Shown here piece by piece: positions 28,505-37,051 of a stretch of DNA of 64,000 nt. The notes beneath the pieces were generated by a model. That model had not been told where the DNA came from, searched no databases, and worked only from the letters and a program-made list of their open reading frames with translations. The DNA lies in assembly GCF_016056375.1 (NCBI RefSeq), contig NZ_JAEDAE010000003.1, forward strand, positions 558,001-622,000, written 5' to 3'. Each line of letters starts with the position of its first letter. The stretch's first letter is position 1. Source of the stretch: Hymenobacter negativus. Lineage in GTDB: Bacteria; Bacteroidota; Bacteroidia; Cytophagales; Hymenobacteraceae. Both the position numbers and the translations under genes were made by a program.

Positions 28505-30553
28505 ATGGCTGCCTCGAAACCCACCGCCTCCGCCGGCCCCAAAGCCCGCCGCCCAGCCCCGCTTGCCCTCGTGAAAAACGATGCCTGGCTGGCGCCATAT
28601 GAGCCCGTGCTGCGCCGGCGCCAGGCCCGCCTGCAGGCCCGCCTGGCCGAAATCGAACAATACCACGGCTCCCTGCAGAACTACGCCACCGCCCACCAGC
28701 AGCTCGGGCTGAACCACGACGCCGGCCGCGGCGGCTGGGTGTACCGCGAGTGGGCTCCCGGGGCCGATTACCTGTCGCTGGTTGGCGATTTCAACAACTG
28801 GGACCGAGGGGCCAACCCACTCCAAAAGCTTGATTTTGGGGTTTGGGAAGCGTTTTTGCCCGATGTCGAATACGACCAGCGCCTAAGCCACGGCAGCCGC
28901 TTCAAGGTGCACGTCGCGGCCAATGGACAGGGCAAAGACCGCCTGCCCGCCACCCTGCGCCGCGCCGTGCAGGACGAGCAAACCAAGGACTTCGCCGGCC
29001 AAATCTGGCGGCCCGAAACCGAATTCCGCTGGACCGACCAGAAATTCAAGCCCGCCACTGCCGTTAAAGAGCCGCTCATCTACGAGGCCCACGTGGGCAT
29101 GGCCACCGAAGACGAGCGGGTGGGCAGCTACCGCGAATTCGCCGAAAACATCCTGCCCCGCATCGAGGCCGACGGCTACAACACCGTGCAGCTGATGGCC
29201 GTGATGGAGCACCCGTACTACGGCTCCTTCGGCTACCATGTGGCCAATTTGTTTGCGGCCAGCTCGCGCTTCGGCACGCCCGAGGACTTGAAGTTTCTTA
29301 TCAATGAAGCGCACCGCCGCGGCATTGCCGTGCTGCTCGATATCGTGCACTCGCATGCTGTAAAAAACGAGGCCGAGGGCCTGGCCGATTTCGACGGCTC
29401 CGGCAACCTCTACTTCCACAAAGGCGAGCGCGGCAACCACCCCGGCTGGGACAGCAAGCTCTTCGACTATGGCCGGCCCGAAGTGCAGCAATTCCTGCTG
29501 AGCAACCTGCGCTACTGGCTCGAAGAATTTCACTTCGACGGCTTCCGCTTCGATGGCGTAACCAGTATGCTCTACCACCACCACGGCGAAGGCGTGGCCT
29601 TCATGGGCTACGACAACTATTTTGGTGATGCCGCCGACGAGGATGCCATTCTGTACCTGCAGCTGGCCACCACGCTGGCCCACGAGTTCAAAAAAGGCAG
29701 TCTGTTAATTGCCGAAGACATGAGCGGCCTGCCCGGCCTGTGCCGCCCCATCAAGGAAGGTGGCGTGGGCTTCGACTACCGCCTAGCCATGGGCATCCCG
29801 GACTATTGGATAAAGCTGCTCAAGCACACGCCCGACGAAAACTGGCCCCTCGGCGACCTCTGGCACACCCTTACCAACCGCCGGGCGGGCGAGAAAACCA
29901 TTGCCTACGCCGAAAGCCACGACCAGGCCCTGGTGGGCGACAAAACCCTGCTGCACTGGCTGATTGACGCGGGCATCTACTCCCACATGCACGTGACGGA
30001 CGGCGACCCCGGCGCTGCCCGCGGCGTGGCGCTGCACAAAATCATCCGGCTGGTCACGTTGGCGGCCGGCGGCGAGGGCTACCTCACCTTCATTGGCAAC
30101 GAGTTTGGGCATCCCGAGTGGGTCGATTTCCCCCGCGAGGGCAACGACTGGAGCTACCATTTCGCCCGCCGCCAGTGGAGCCTGGGCGACAACCCGGAGT
30201 TGAAATTCCACCAGCTCGGCGAGTTCGACAAGGCTATGATTCACCTGGCCAAAGCCCGGCACCTGCTGGGGGCCGGGCCGGCCACGCTATTGAAGCACGA
30301 CGAGGAAAACAAAGTGCTGGTATTCGAGCGCGCCGGGCTGGTATTCACCGTGAATTTTCACGTCGAGAAAAGCCTGACCGACTACCGCTTCTGGGTGCCG
30401 GAAGAAGGCAAATACCGCGTGGTGCTCTCGTCCGATAACAGCCGTTTCGGCGGCTTCGACCGGCCCGATGAGGCGTTTGAGTACGAGACACATGAGCACC
30501 AGCTCAGCCTGTACGTGCCGAGCCGGGTGGCGCTGGTGCTGGCGCGGGTTTGA
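28505..30553 (+). CDS. glgB: 1,4-alpha-glucan branching enzyme, eukaryotic-like (GH13_8)
   Basis: 682 residues. It cuts an alpha-1,4 chain and re-attaches it as an alpha-1,6 branch in glycogen. CBM48 domain at residues about 70-160 (REWAPGADYLSLVGDFNNW), catalytic barrel with DIVHSHAVKN, nucleophile Asp350 in GFRFDGVTSMLYHHHG, acid/base Glu404 in LIAEDMSG and Asp473 in YAESHDQALVGDK, then an all-beta C-terminal domain. These blocks match animal, fungal and plant branching enzymes more than the E. coli GlgB type. The ATG at 28505 is chosen because a good -7 box precedes it. No glgA or glgC is in the window. Confidence 0.95.
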   Translation: MAASKPTASAGPKARRPAPLALVKNDAWLAPYEPVLRRRQARLQARLAEIEQYHGSLQNYATAHQQLGLNHDAGRGGWVYREWAPGADYLSLVGDFNNWDRGANPLQKLDFGVWEAFLPDVEYDQRLSHGSRFKVHVAANGQGKDRLPATLRRAVQDEQTKDFAGQIWRPETEFRWTDQKFKPATAVKEPLIYEAHVGMATEDERVGSYREFAENILPRIEADGYNTVQLMAVMEHPYYGSFGYHVANLFAASSRFGTPEDLKFLINEAHRRGIAVLLDIVHSHAVKNEAEGLADFDGSGNLYFHKGERGNHPGWDSKLFDYGRPEVQQFLLSNLRYWLEEFHFDGFRFDGVTSMLYHHHGEGVAFMGYDNYFGDAADEDAILYLQLATTLAHEFKKGSLLIAEDMSGLPGLCRPIKEGGVGFDYRLAMGIPDYWIKLLKHTPDENWPLGDLWHTLTNRRAGEKTIAYAESHDQALVGDKTLLHWLIDAGIYSHMHVTDGDPGAARGVALHKIIRLVTLAAGGEGYLTFIGNEFGHPEWVDFPREGNDWSYHFARRQWSLGDNPELKFHQLGEFDKAMIHLAKARHLLGAGPATLLKHDEENKVLVFERAGLVFTVNFHVEKSLTDYRFWVPEEGKYRVVLSSDNSRFGGFDRPDEAFEYETHEHQLSLYVPSRVALVLARV

Positions 30554-30813
30554 GTTGCCTTAGGAATGTAGGGTTAAATTACCGTTTTGGTGAGCGCAAA
30601 AAGATGTGCCCAAAAGCGACTGGTATGCAAAATGGAAAAGGGCAATGCCCGATTCCTCTTGCCCTTGCTGTGCCCTTGAGCCACGTCGGGTACGCCCTTT
30701 GAAAGGCCGCTCAGCCACGGCAACGGCTTATCTTTACCCAAGAAGTAGCCTTCGCTTTTCTTCGCGGAACGCACCCCTAGTAGCTGATTTTATCTACCTT
30801 CTGAGCCGCTCCA

Positions 30814-31365
30814 ATGCGCCGTTTCTTTCTTCTGTTCTTCCTGTTCGCCCCGTTTTTGGGTGCCCGCGCCCAAAAGCCAACGGACAAGCCCGCGCTGCCG
30901 CGGGACCCGGAAACGGGTAAAGTGACGTATACCGCCGTTGTCGAGGTGCCGGGCGCAACTCAAGCCCAACTGAAGCAACGCGCCGTGGAATGGATGCGCA
31001 AGAACATCGGCGCCCGTGACGGCGCGGCGCCCGTGGAGGACAAGGAAACCGGTCAGCTGACGGTGCAAGTCGAGCAGCACACGATGGCGCAGGTTGGCAT
31101 TTACCCCCTGCCCGAAACGGTGCACAGCACCTTGGTGCTCTACACCAAAGAAGGCAGGTACAAATACGAATTCACCAATTTCAACGCGGTCAGCATGGGA
31201 CCGTTTGAAAACGACGAGCCAGCCGTTAAAGTCGCCCTGGGCGGGGGCATGATTCGTCGGGCTTGGAACGCCACTCGCAACCTGTCCGACCACGAAGTGA
31301 AGGAGTGGATTGCCAGTCTGGACAAGGCCATGCAAGCTAAAACCAAAGCAGGCAACGACTTCTAG
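30814..31365 (+). CDS. Secreted DUF4468-like protein
   Basis: 183 residues with a signal peptide (MRRFFLLFFLFAPFLGARAQ). The mature part (VVEVPGATQAQLKQRAVEWMRKNIG, later GRYKYEFTNFNAV) resembles DUF4468, a small beta-alpha domain typical of Bacteroidota exported proteins of unknown role. A sequence like TACCTTCT lies about 20 bp before the ATG. The 260 bp between glgB and this gene hold no recognisable gene. Confidence 0.7.
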   Translation: MRRFFLLFFLFAPFLGARAQKPTDKPALPRDPETGKVTYTAVVEVPGATQAQLKQRAVEWMRKNIGARDGAAPVEDKETGQLTVQVEQHTMAQVGIYPLPETVHSTLVLYTKEGRYKYEFTNFNAVSMGPFENDEPAVKVALGGGMIRRAWNATRNLSDHEVKEWIASLDKAMQAKTKAGNDF

Positions 31366-31452
31366 GGTTTACCCAGACAGGCCCGCGCCGTGGTTTACCC
31401 CGGCTTGGCCCTGGGAACCAGTGCCCCTGGCCGCGGACGCGCGCGGTATGGC

Positions 31453-32211
31453 TCACGCCCGCTCCGCGACCAGCCGGTACAGGTCCTGGGCATTTGCAAA
31501 CGCGGCGCCCATGGTATTGTTGAAGTAGGCATACACGTCTTTCCCCTCCTGGAGGTAGTCGTGTATCTGCTCGGCCGTGTCGTGCAGAAAGTCATGCTCG
31601 TAGGACTCGCGGTAGTTGCCCTTGGGGCCGTGGAAGCGCATGTAGACAAAGTCGGCCCCCTCGTTGAGTTGGGCGTTTCGGGCGGGGCCTTTGTCGTGCA
31701 GCACTAGGCTGGCGCCGTGGTGGTCCAGCATCTCCAACGCATCGTCGGTATACCAGCTGGGGTGTCGAAACTCCACCGCTTTGCGCCACTCCTGGGCGGG
31801 GTCTGCCGCTGCAAGCGCAGTCAAGAGGGCACTGACCGCGCGTAGCTGGCGAATGGTGTTGCTGGGCGGGAACTGAATAAGCAAGCATCCCTTTTTAGGG
31901 CCCAACTCCCGTGCGGCATCTAGAAAGCGGACCAGGCCGGAGAGGTCCTCGGCCAGCGTCTTGGTGTGGGTAATATCGCGCCACAGCTTGATAGTAAAGT
32001 CAAAGTCAGGGCCGGTTTCCGCGGCCCAGGCCGCAAACGTTTTGGGCTGGGGGATGCGATAGAAGGTGCTGTTAATTTCCACCGAGTTAAACAGGGTGGC
32101 ATAGTAGGTGAGTCGGCTCGTAGCCTGGTAGGCCGCCGGAAAGGTGGCCTTGGGACCGGGCACGACAATGCCGCTGGTGCCCGTGCGCAGGGTGCCAAGG
32201 AGGGCAGGCAT
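31453..32211 (-). CDS. DUF72 family protein (YecE-like)
   Basis: 252 residues with the DUF72 TIM-barrel blocks: RTGTSGIVV at the start, YYATLFNSVEINSTFYRIP, FTIKLWRDITH, LLIQFPPS, AVEFRHPSW and FVYMRFHGPKGNY, ending VYAYFNNTMGAAFANAQDLYRL. The family is widespread and its biochemical role is not established. It is convergent with the DUF4468-like gene and is not obviously linked to the surrounding glucan genes. Confidence 0.92.
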   Translation of the reverse strand: MPALLGTLRTGTSGIVVPGPKATFPAAYQATSRLTYYATLFNSVEINSTFYRIPQPKTFAAWAAETGPDFDFTIKLWRDITHTKTLAEDLSGLVRFLDAARELGPKKGCLLIQFPPSNTIRQLRAVSALLTALAAADPAQEWRKAVEFRHPSWYTDDALEMLDHHGASLVLHDKGPARNAQLNEGADFVYMRFHGPKGNYRESYEHDFLHDTAEQIHDYLQEGKDVYAYFNNTMGAAFANAQDLYRLVAERA

Positions 32212-32382
32212 GGGAAGGAGTTAGACGGACGTTTCGGGGTATAACGTGCCACGCTGCCTCGTCGTTTTACCCCAGGCGCATCTGCACGGGGGCCCAACTC
32301 ATCACCGGCTGGTCATCGTAGTGCTCTTTGCCGGCCAGGCAGGGAACGCCGCGCTAAGGCGCGGCACGCCGCCGAAGGCACC

Positions 32383-32679
32383 GAACGGCGCTGCTACGCC
32401 GGGGGCCTGCTGCCCTGCCCACCCAGCGCCCCCTGGGCACGCGCTGTCTCAACGACTGCCGGCCGCGCACCTTCACCGCCGCCGAGCAATGGGTGCTCGA
32501 CCTGCTGGCCGGTCTCGTCAGCCAGACCATTCCCTGCGCCTCACCTGCCTGGCTCGGCCCCGGGCAGAGGGAGAAAACCCGCGCACAACGGCAAGATGAG
32601 CTGCGCGAATTCACCGCCCTCGTGCGCTACCTACGGCGTCCAGATTCCCGTACCCGCCGAGCTGCTGGGTCAAGTTTAA
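32383..32679 (+). pseudogene. Decayed GAF-domain gene fragment
   Basis: No single frame is open, but joined pieces read like the end of a GAF sensor domain: ERRCYAGGLLPC in one frame (32383-32418), then LGTRCLNDCRPRTFTAAEQ and WVLDLLAGLVSQ in a second (from 32433). Typical GAF domains end I-R-F-Y-A-G-x-P-L ... L-G-T-L-C-x-x-D-x-x-P-R-x-L-T-x-x-Q ... L-x-x-L-A-x-Q-V. A third frame gives a plausible C-terminus, YGVQIPVPAELLGQV, with a stop at 32677-32679. So at least two frameshifts have broken it. Its parent was probably a histidine kinase or GAF-only protein. The region 32680-32953 beyond it shows nothing I can name. Confidence 0.5.
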
Positions 32680-32953
32680 TGCCTGCATACAAGCTGTTCA
32701 CCGTTAACTGCCCCGAAACATGGAAGCGTTAGGGGCTCTGCTCAACTGCCATTTTTATGCCCCCCGCAATCATGGGCCAGTGGTTTACTACGGAGATTCG
32801 GCGGGACAAACCCGTAATCTTTGCGGCCGTTGCCCTCGTGCCCCGCTCGACCAGCAGGCCAGGCGGAAGTAGCAATCGGCGTTCGCGCCGCAACCCCGTG
32901 GGAGCGCCTTTTCCACGCGCCCCGTCGGTTCGGCTTCGCAGCCCCTTCCCCCA

Positions 32954-33979
32954 TTATGGCCGCCCTGCTCTATCTGTAAAGTCCGTGAGGGTCTTGCCAT
33001 CGTACCGATACACGCCGCCCTCCGGACCCAACGCGCCCACCCAAATGCTGCCGTCCTTCGCCTCCACCATCCCGCACAGCGCGCCTGTTCCGTCAATGGA
33101 CATAATGTCGGTGACGGAGGGGACCGCAGTGTACAAGGACGCGTGCGCGTACCGGGAAAGCGCCCAGACCCGTCCCCCGGGAGGACGGACGCTGCCCGTC
33201 GTCCAGATATTGCCGTGTTTGTCTTCGAGGATTGCCGAAGCCCCCCGCGACGAGGCCTTCGCGATGGTCTGGCCGTCGTAGCGCCACAGGCCCTCGTTGT
33301 CCCCGAGCCATATGGTGCCGTTTCTGTCTTCGAGGATGGACCCTACGTTGGCAAAGGCGGTCCCGTCGGGGCGTTTGAACACGGTAAAAGTGTTGCCATC
33401 GTAAAAACAGGGCTCGCCCCGGGTGCCAAACCAGACCCTTCCGGTGCGGTCTTGCATGATGGTCGTGAGGGCGTTATTGGACAGGCCGTCGGCGATGGTA
33501 AATGTTCGAAACGAGTGCCCGTCGTACCGACTGGCGCCGCCGCCGGTGGCGAACCAAATATTGCCGGCGCGGTCTTCGCACACGGCCATCACGGCATTGC
33601 TGGCCAGTCCCTGACGGGTGGTAAAATGGCGCCAGACGTTCCCCTGGCGGCAATATGCGCCTGAATCCCGGGTGGCGCACCACAGGCGTCCGGTTCGGTC
33701 TTCCAGCACGTCCCAGAAGCTGGGCGAACGGATGGCGCGGGTGAGGTGGGTGAACGATTTCCCGTCGTAGCGGTACACGCCGCGGTAGGAGGCCACCAAC
33801 ACGCGGCCGTGTTGGTCGAGCTTGACGTTGCGCACCATGCCGTATGGCACCCGGGCCGTGACGGCGTCGGCGGACTCGGACGGGCCGGCAGCGGGAGGCC
33901 GTTCGGTTGGGGACGGTTCACAGGAAGCACCAAAAACAAGTAACCCGAGCAACGGGTACAGCGGAGCGTGTCTGGTCAT
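32954..33979 (-). CDS. Lipoprotein with two-component-regulator-type beta-propeller repeats
   Basis: 341 residues. Lipobox-like LLGLLVFGASC near residue 20, then seven or so propeller blades with the Reg_prop pattern: VLEDRTGRLWCATRDSGAY, VCEDRAGNIWFATGGGASRYDG, IMQDRTGRVWFGTRGEP, ILEDRNGTIWLGDNEGLWRYDG, ILEDKHGNIWTTG, VEAKDGSIWVGALG. In hybrid two-component systems these blades sense carbohydrates in the periplasm, but here no membrane or kinase domain follows, so it is a stand-alone propeller. A ligand-binding or protein-binding role is inferred. Confidence 0.85.
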   Translation of the reverse strand: MTRHAPLYPLLGLLVFGASCEPSPTERPPAAGPSESADAVTARVPYGMVRNVKLDQHGRVLVASYRGVYRYDGKSFTHLTRAIRSPSFWDVLEDRTGRLWCATRDSGAYCRQGNVWRHFTTRQGLASNAVMAVCEDRAGNIWFATGGGASRYDGHSFRTFTIADGLSNNALTTIMQDRTGRVWFGTRGEPCFYDGNTFTVFKRPDGTAFANVGSILEDRNGTIWLGDNEGLWRYDGQTIAKASSRGASAILEDKHGNIWTTGSVRPPGGRVWALSRYAHASLYTAVPSVTDIMSIDGTGALCGMVEAKDGSIWVGALGPEGGVYRYDGKTLTDFTDRAGRP

Positions 33980-34384
33980 GGTCTGGTTTGGCCGGGCGCG
34001 CCGGTCTTAGTGTAAGTCTGCTCCTATGGCAAGAGAACCCCCATAGCGGGACCTTTAACCACGGGCGTGAGCCATTGCCCCCAGAGCGCAATTCGGCCAC
34101 GCCTTGCCCGCGCGGGGCCAGGGATAACGGAGGGGAAGCACGCGGCGAGCAACCTCCCCCGCGCCGGCCGAGGGATTAGCTGTTGACTGAAAAGAGCCTT
34201 TTAGTGAGCGAACACCGGCTCCCTGGAACTGGCTCGCTGTAGCGTCTTGTGCTTAGCTGGGCGGTTCATCCTTTTCTGCAGGGGGTAATCCTGGCTTTCG
34301 GTTGAATTCCCCGTTTTAGTAAACCAATGATGAAAGCTGCTTTAAATGTCTCCTGAGTTCTAGAGGGAGTTTAATAAACTGGTT
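33980..34384. other. Intergenic region without a recognisable gene
   Basis: About 400 bp between the propeller lipoprotein gene (minus strand, starting at 33979) and the palindrome downstream of the SusA-like gene. No convincing start, ribosome site or protein pattern is visible in either strand, and no tRNA-like fold was noticed. It is the probable right boundary of the non-glucan block. Confidence 0.5.
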
Positions 34385-34443
34385 CACCTTTCACAGTTCA
34401 GGAAACTCGCTTTCGAAACGAGTTTCCTGAACTGTGAAAGGTG
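34385..34443. repeat. Perfect 25-bp inverted repeat (possible terminator)
   Basis: Arms 34385-34409 and 34419-34443 (CACCTTTCACAGTTCAGG... and complement) are identical over 25 bp around CTTTCGAAA, which is itself mostly palindromic. It lies 42 bp after the stop codon of the minus-strand SusA-like gene. It could stop transcription, but lacks a T-tract and is longer than normal terminators here. Confidence 0.8.
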
Positions 34444-34485
34444 AGGCACTAACCACCTTTGGAGCGTATCGGCGCTGCGCCATGG

Positions 34486-36372
34486 CTACTTTAGCAGCTC
34501 CAGCACCACGGCCGTTTTGGCTGGCAGTTGGAGCGTCGCCACGCTGCTCAGGCTTTCGCCTGTCAGCACGTTGCGGGCTTTGGTGAAGCCATTCATGCGC
34601 TCCACGAAACGGGCGGTGGGCAGCGTGGCGGGCTTGTCGGTAGTGTTGGAGGCTACCATCACGGTGCCGTTGGCATCGTAGCGGAAATACACGTAGAGGC
34701 CATTTTCAGGCAGGTACTGCATCAGCTTGCCGTCGTGCAGCACCTTGTGGTCGCGGCGGTAGGTGGCCAGTTTGCGCACGAAATCGAAGGCGTCGTTTTC
34801 GCGGGCGGAGCGGCCGGCGGCGGTGAATTTGTCTTCCTTGTCGCCGGGCCAGCCGCCGGGGAAATCGCGGCGCACCTCGGCATCGGTGGGGTCTTTGAAA
34901 TTCTTCATCAGGATTTCGGTGCCGTAATACATGCTCGGGATGCCGCGGGTGGTGAGCAGCCAGGTCAGGCCCATCTTGTAGCGGTCGAGGTCGTCGCCGA
35001 TGACGGACAGGTACCGGTCGTGGTCGTGGTTGTCGAGGAAGGTGACGAGTTTGGTCGGGTCCTGGTACACGGCGTCCTGGGCCAGGGCCTGGTAGGGGTG
35101 CTGGGGACCGCCGTCCCAGCCGGTGGCGGCGGGGGTGCCCACTTCCTTCAGGCCGGCCAGCAGGGCGCCTTCGAGCACAAAGTCGAGCCCGCCGGGCTGG
35201 TTAGATTTAAAGGGGAAGTCGATTTTGTTTTTTACATAGTAGCTCTGGTCCACCACGTTGTTCACCGACGACTCGCCAAAAATGTGGATGCGCGGGTACT
35301 CGGCCAGCAGAGCCGCGTTGCAGCGGTTCATGAAGGGCTGGTCGTTGTACATGTAAGTGTCGATGCGCCAGGCATCAATGCCAAAATTCTCGACACTCCA
35401 GATGGCGTTTTCAATCAGGTAATTGGCCACGTAGGGGTTCTGCTGGTTGAGGTCGGGCAGGAAGGGCACAAACCAGCCGTCGAGGGTCACGCGCTTGTCG
35501 CTCGCGGCGGCGTGCGGGTCGGTGATGGGTTGCTGCTTGTAGGTGGTGTTGGTGTAGGTGGGCCACTGGTGCAGCCAGCTTTTCATGGGCAAATCCTGGA
35601 GGAACCAGTGCGTGTTGCCCACGTGGTTGTACACGGCATCCTGCACCACCTTCAGGCCGGCGGCGTGGGCCTGCTGCACGTAGCTTTTGTAGGCCGCGTT
35701 GCCGCCCAGGCGGCGGTCCACGTTGTACTGGTCGGTGAAGCCGTAGCCGTGGTAGGAGGCGCGCATGGTGCCGCCTTCGTTGGTGAGGGGCTGGTTATTT
35801 TCGAGCACCGGCGTAAACCACACGGCCGTCACACCCAGGTCTTTGAGGTAGCCGATGCGCTGGGCCGCGCCCTGCAAGTCGCCGCCGTGGCGGAAGAAGG
35901 GGTTGGCGCGGTCCATGTTCGGGTCGCGCATGTCGGCGAACTTGTCGTTGGCCGGGTCGCCGTTGGCAAACCGGTCGGGCATGGCCAAGTAGATGAGGTC
36001 GGCAGCCGTCACGCCCTGGCCCTTGGGCGATTTGTCGCGGGCGCGGATTTCCCAGGTTTGCGTCACCGTCTGGCTACCTTTTTTGCCAATAATCTGCACT
36101 TTGCCGGGCTTGGCGGTGGGGGCAATGGTCAGGTCGAGAAAGGCGTAGTTGGGGTTCTCAACCGTATTGGTTTTCACCAGTTTCACGCCGGGGTAATTGA
36201 TGCTGTAGGCCAGCGTGCCCGCCCCCGGGCCGTGAATGAGCACCTGCACGCTCGGATTCTTCATCCCCACCCACCAGTTGGTGGGGTTCACGCGGTCGAT
36301 GCTGGCGGTTTGGGCGTTGGATAAGGTCGGGAGCAGCAGGGCCAGGAAGGGCAGCAGGTAAGGTTTTTTCAT
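34486..36372 (-). CDS. SusA-like periplasmic GH13 alpha-amylase / neopullulanase
   Basis: 628 residues. Signal peptide (MKKPYLLPFLALLLPTLSNAQ), an N-terminal beta-sandwich of the cyclomaltodextrinase type (about 22-112, WWVGMKNPSVQVLIHG), the catalytic barrel (about 120-530) and a C-terminal beta domain. Active-site residues: Asp338 in AWRIDTY, Glu367 in IFGESSV and Asp450 in FLDNHDHDR; DAVYNH at 245-250. This arrangement matches SusA of Bacteroides, which cuts imported malto-oligosaccharides in the periplasm. It should feed the GH31 alpha-glucosidase encoded nearby. No SusC/SusD pair is present. Confidence 0.93.
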   Translation of the reverse strand: MKKPYLLPFLALLLPTLSNAQTASIDRVNPTNWWVGMKNPSVQVLIHGPGAGTLAYSINYPGVKLVKTNTVENPNYAFLDLTIAPTAKPGKVQIIGKKGSQTVTQTWEIRARDKSPKGQGVTAADLIYLAMPDRFANGDPANDKFADMRDPNMDRANPFFRHGGDLQGAAQRIGYLKDLGVTAVWFTPVLENNQPLTNEGGTMRASYHGYGFTDQYNVDRRLGGNAAYKSYVQQAHAAGLKVVQDAVYNHVGNTHWFLQDLPMKSWLHQWPTYTNTTYKQQPITDPHAAASDKRVTLDGWFVPFLPDLNQQNPYVANYLIENAIWSVENFGIDAWRIDTYMYNDQPFMNRCNAALLAEYPRIHIFGESSVNNVVDQSYYVKNKIDFPFKSNQPGGLDFVLEGALLAGLKEVGTPAATGWDGGPQHPYQALAQDAVYQDPTKLVTFLDNHDHDRYLSVIGDDLDRYKMGLTWLLTTRGIPSMYYGTEILMKNFKDPTDAEVRRDFPGGWPGDKEDKFTAAGRSARENDAFDFVRKLATYRRDHKVLHDGKLMQYLPENGLYVYFRYDANGTVMVASNTTDKPATLPTARFVERMNGFTKARNVLTGESLSSVATLQLPAKTAVVLELLK

Positions 36373-36441
36373 GACGAGAGCGGGTGGGGAACCGACGAGG
36401 GACGATGAGAATAAAATGTATGCTACGTGCGCTTGTGGGGC

Positions 36442-36488
36442 ACCTCACCCCTGGCCCCTCTCCGCGGGAGAGGGGCCAGGGGTGAGGT
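36442..36488. repeat. 22-bp GC-rich palindrome
   Basis: Perfect arms 36442-36463 and 36467-36488 (ACCTCACCCCTGGCCCCTCT... and complement) with a 3-bp loop. It lies between the SusA-like gene and the YdeI-like gene, both on the minus strand, and could attenuate transcription between them or be another mobile palindrome. Confidence 0.8.
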
Positions 36489-36502
36489 TTCATCGCATGA
36501 GT

Positions 36503-36973
36503 TTACGGCCGCTTGCGGCCCTGGCCCAACAGTTCCAGGGTTTCGGCTAGGCGTTTGGCGCGGGTTTCGGGGCGTTTGGCGCCTTCCAGCCAGCGCACGA
36601 ACTCGCGCTGGTGGGTGTAGGCCAGCTTGTCAAAGTAGGCAGCGGCTTTGGGGTTGGTGGCCAGCTGCTCGGAAAGGTCGGCGGGGGCTTCCATTTTGCG
36701 CACGGCCGTGTCGTGGCGCATGGTCACGCGCACGGTGTCGCCGATGGTTTTGTCGAGAGCCTTGCGGATTTGCTTGAGGATGAGCAGGGCGTGGTGGCCG
36801 TCGCCGAGGGGTACGGCGCTGCCTTGGTAGGGGTAGCCGTCGAAGGTGACGTGTACCGGCAGCTGGCCGCGCTTGCCATACACCTCCGCTACCGAAAACG
36901 GTATCACGACGAATACGCCCGCATCGCCGTAGCCCGCTTCTAAAACTGCTTCAAATTCGTGTTCGGGCTGCAT
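36503..36973 (-). CDS. YdeI-like protein with DUF1905 domain
   Basis: 156 residues. Residues about 5-75 are a DUF1905 barrel (AGVFVVIPFSVAEVYGKRGQLPVHVTFDG) and the C-terminal half is the YdeI/OmpD-associated helical part (ATNPKAAAYFDKLAYTHQREFVRWLEGAKRPETRAKR). The combination is common in Bacteroidota; role unknown. The ATG at 36973 is chosen since the frame upstream of it (MLKQAFFNPKTPPR) does not belong to the family. It sits between glucan genes but has no evident connection. Confidence 0.88.
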   Translation of the reverse strand: MQPEHEFEAVLEAGYGDAGVFVVIPFSVAEVYGKRGQLPVHVTFDGYPYQGSAVPLGDGHHALLILKQIRKALDKTIGDTVRVTMRHDTAVRKMEAPADLSEQLATNPKAAAYFDKLAYTHQREFVRWLEGAKRPETRAKRLAETLELLGQGRKRP

Positions 36974-37051
36974 ACGGGGCGGAGTTTTGGGGTTGAAAAA
37001 GGCTTGTTTCAACAAAGTAAACCATTCCCCGATGAAGCCACCGGGGCAGGC

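Noticed and set aside
30554..30813. A gene in the gap after the branching enzyme
   Set aside because: The only open frames are short, have no ribosome site and no family pattern.
34385..34443. Integron attC site or phage attachment site
   Set aside because: No integrase, no neighbouring tRNA and no cassette structure; the perfect symmetry is unlike attC.
34528..36324. A 598-codon plus-strand frame over the SusA-like gene
   Set aside because: Antisense shadow with no domain; the minus-strand gene has a signal peptide and full GH13 motifs.
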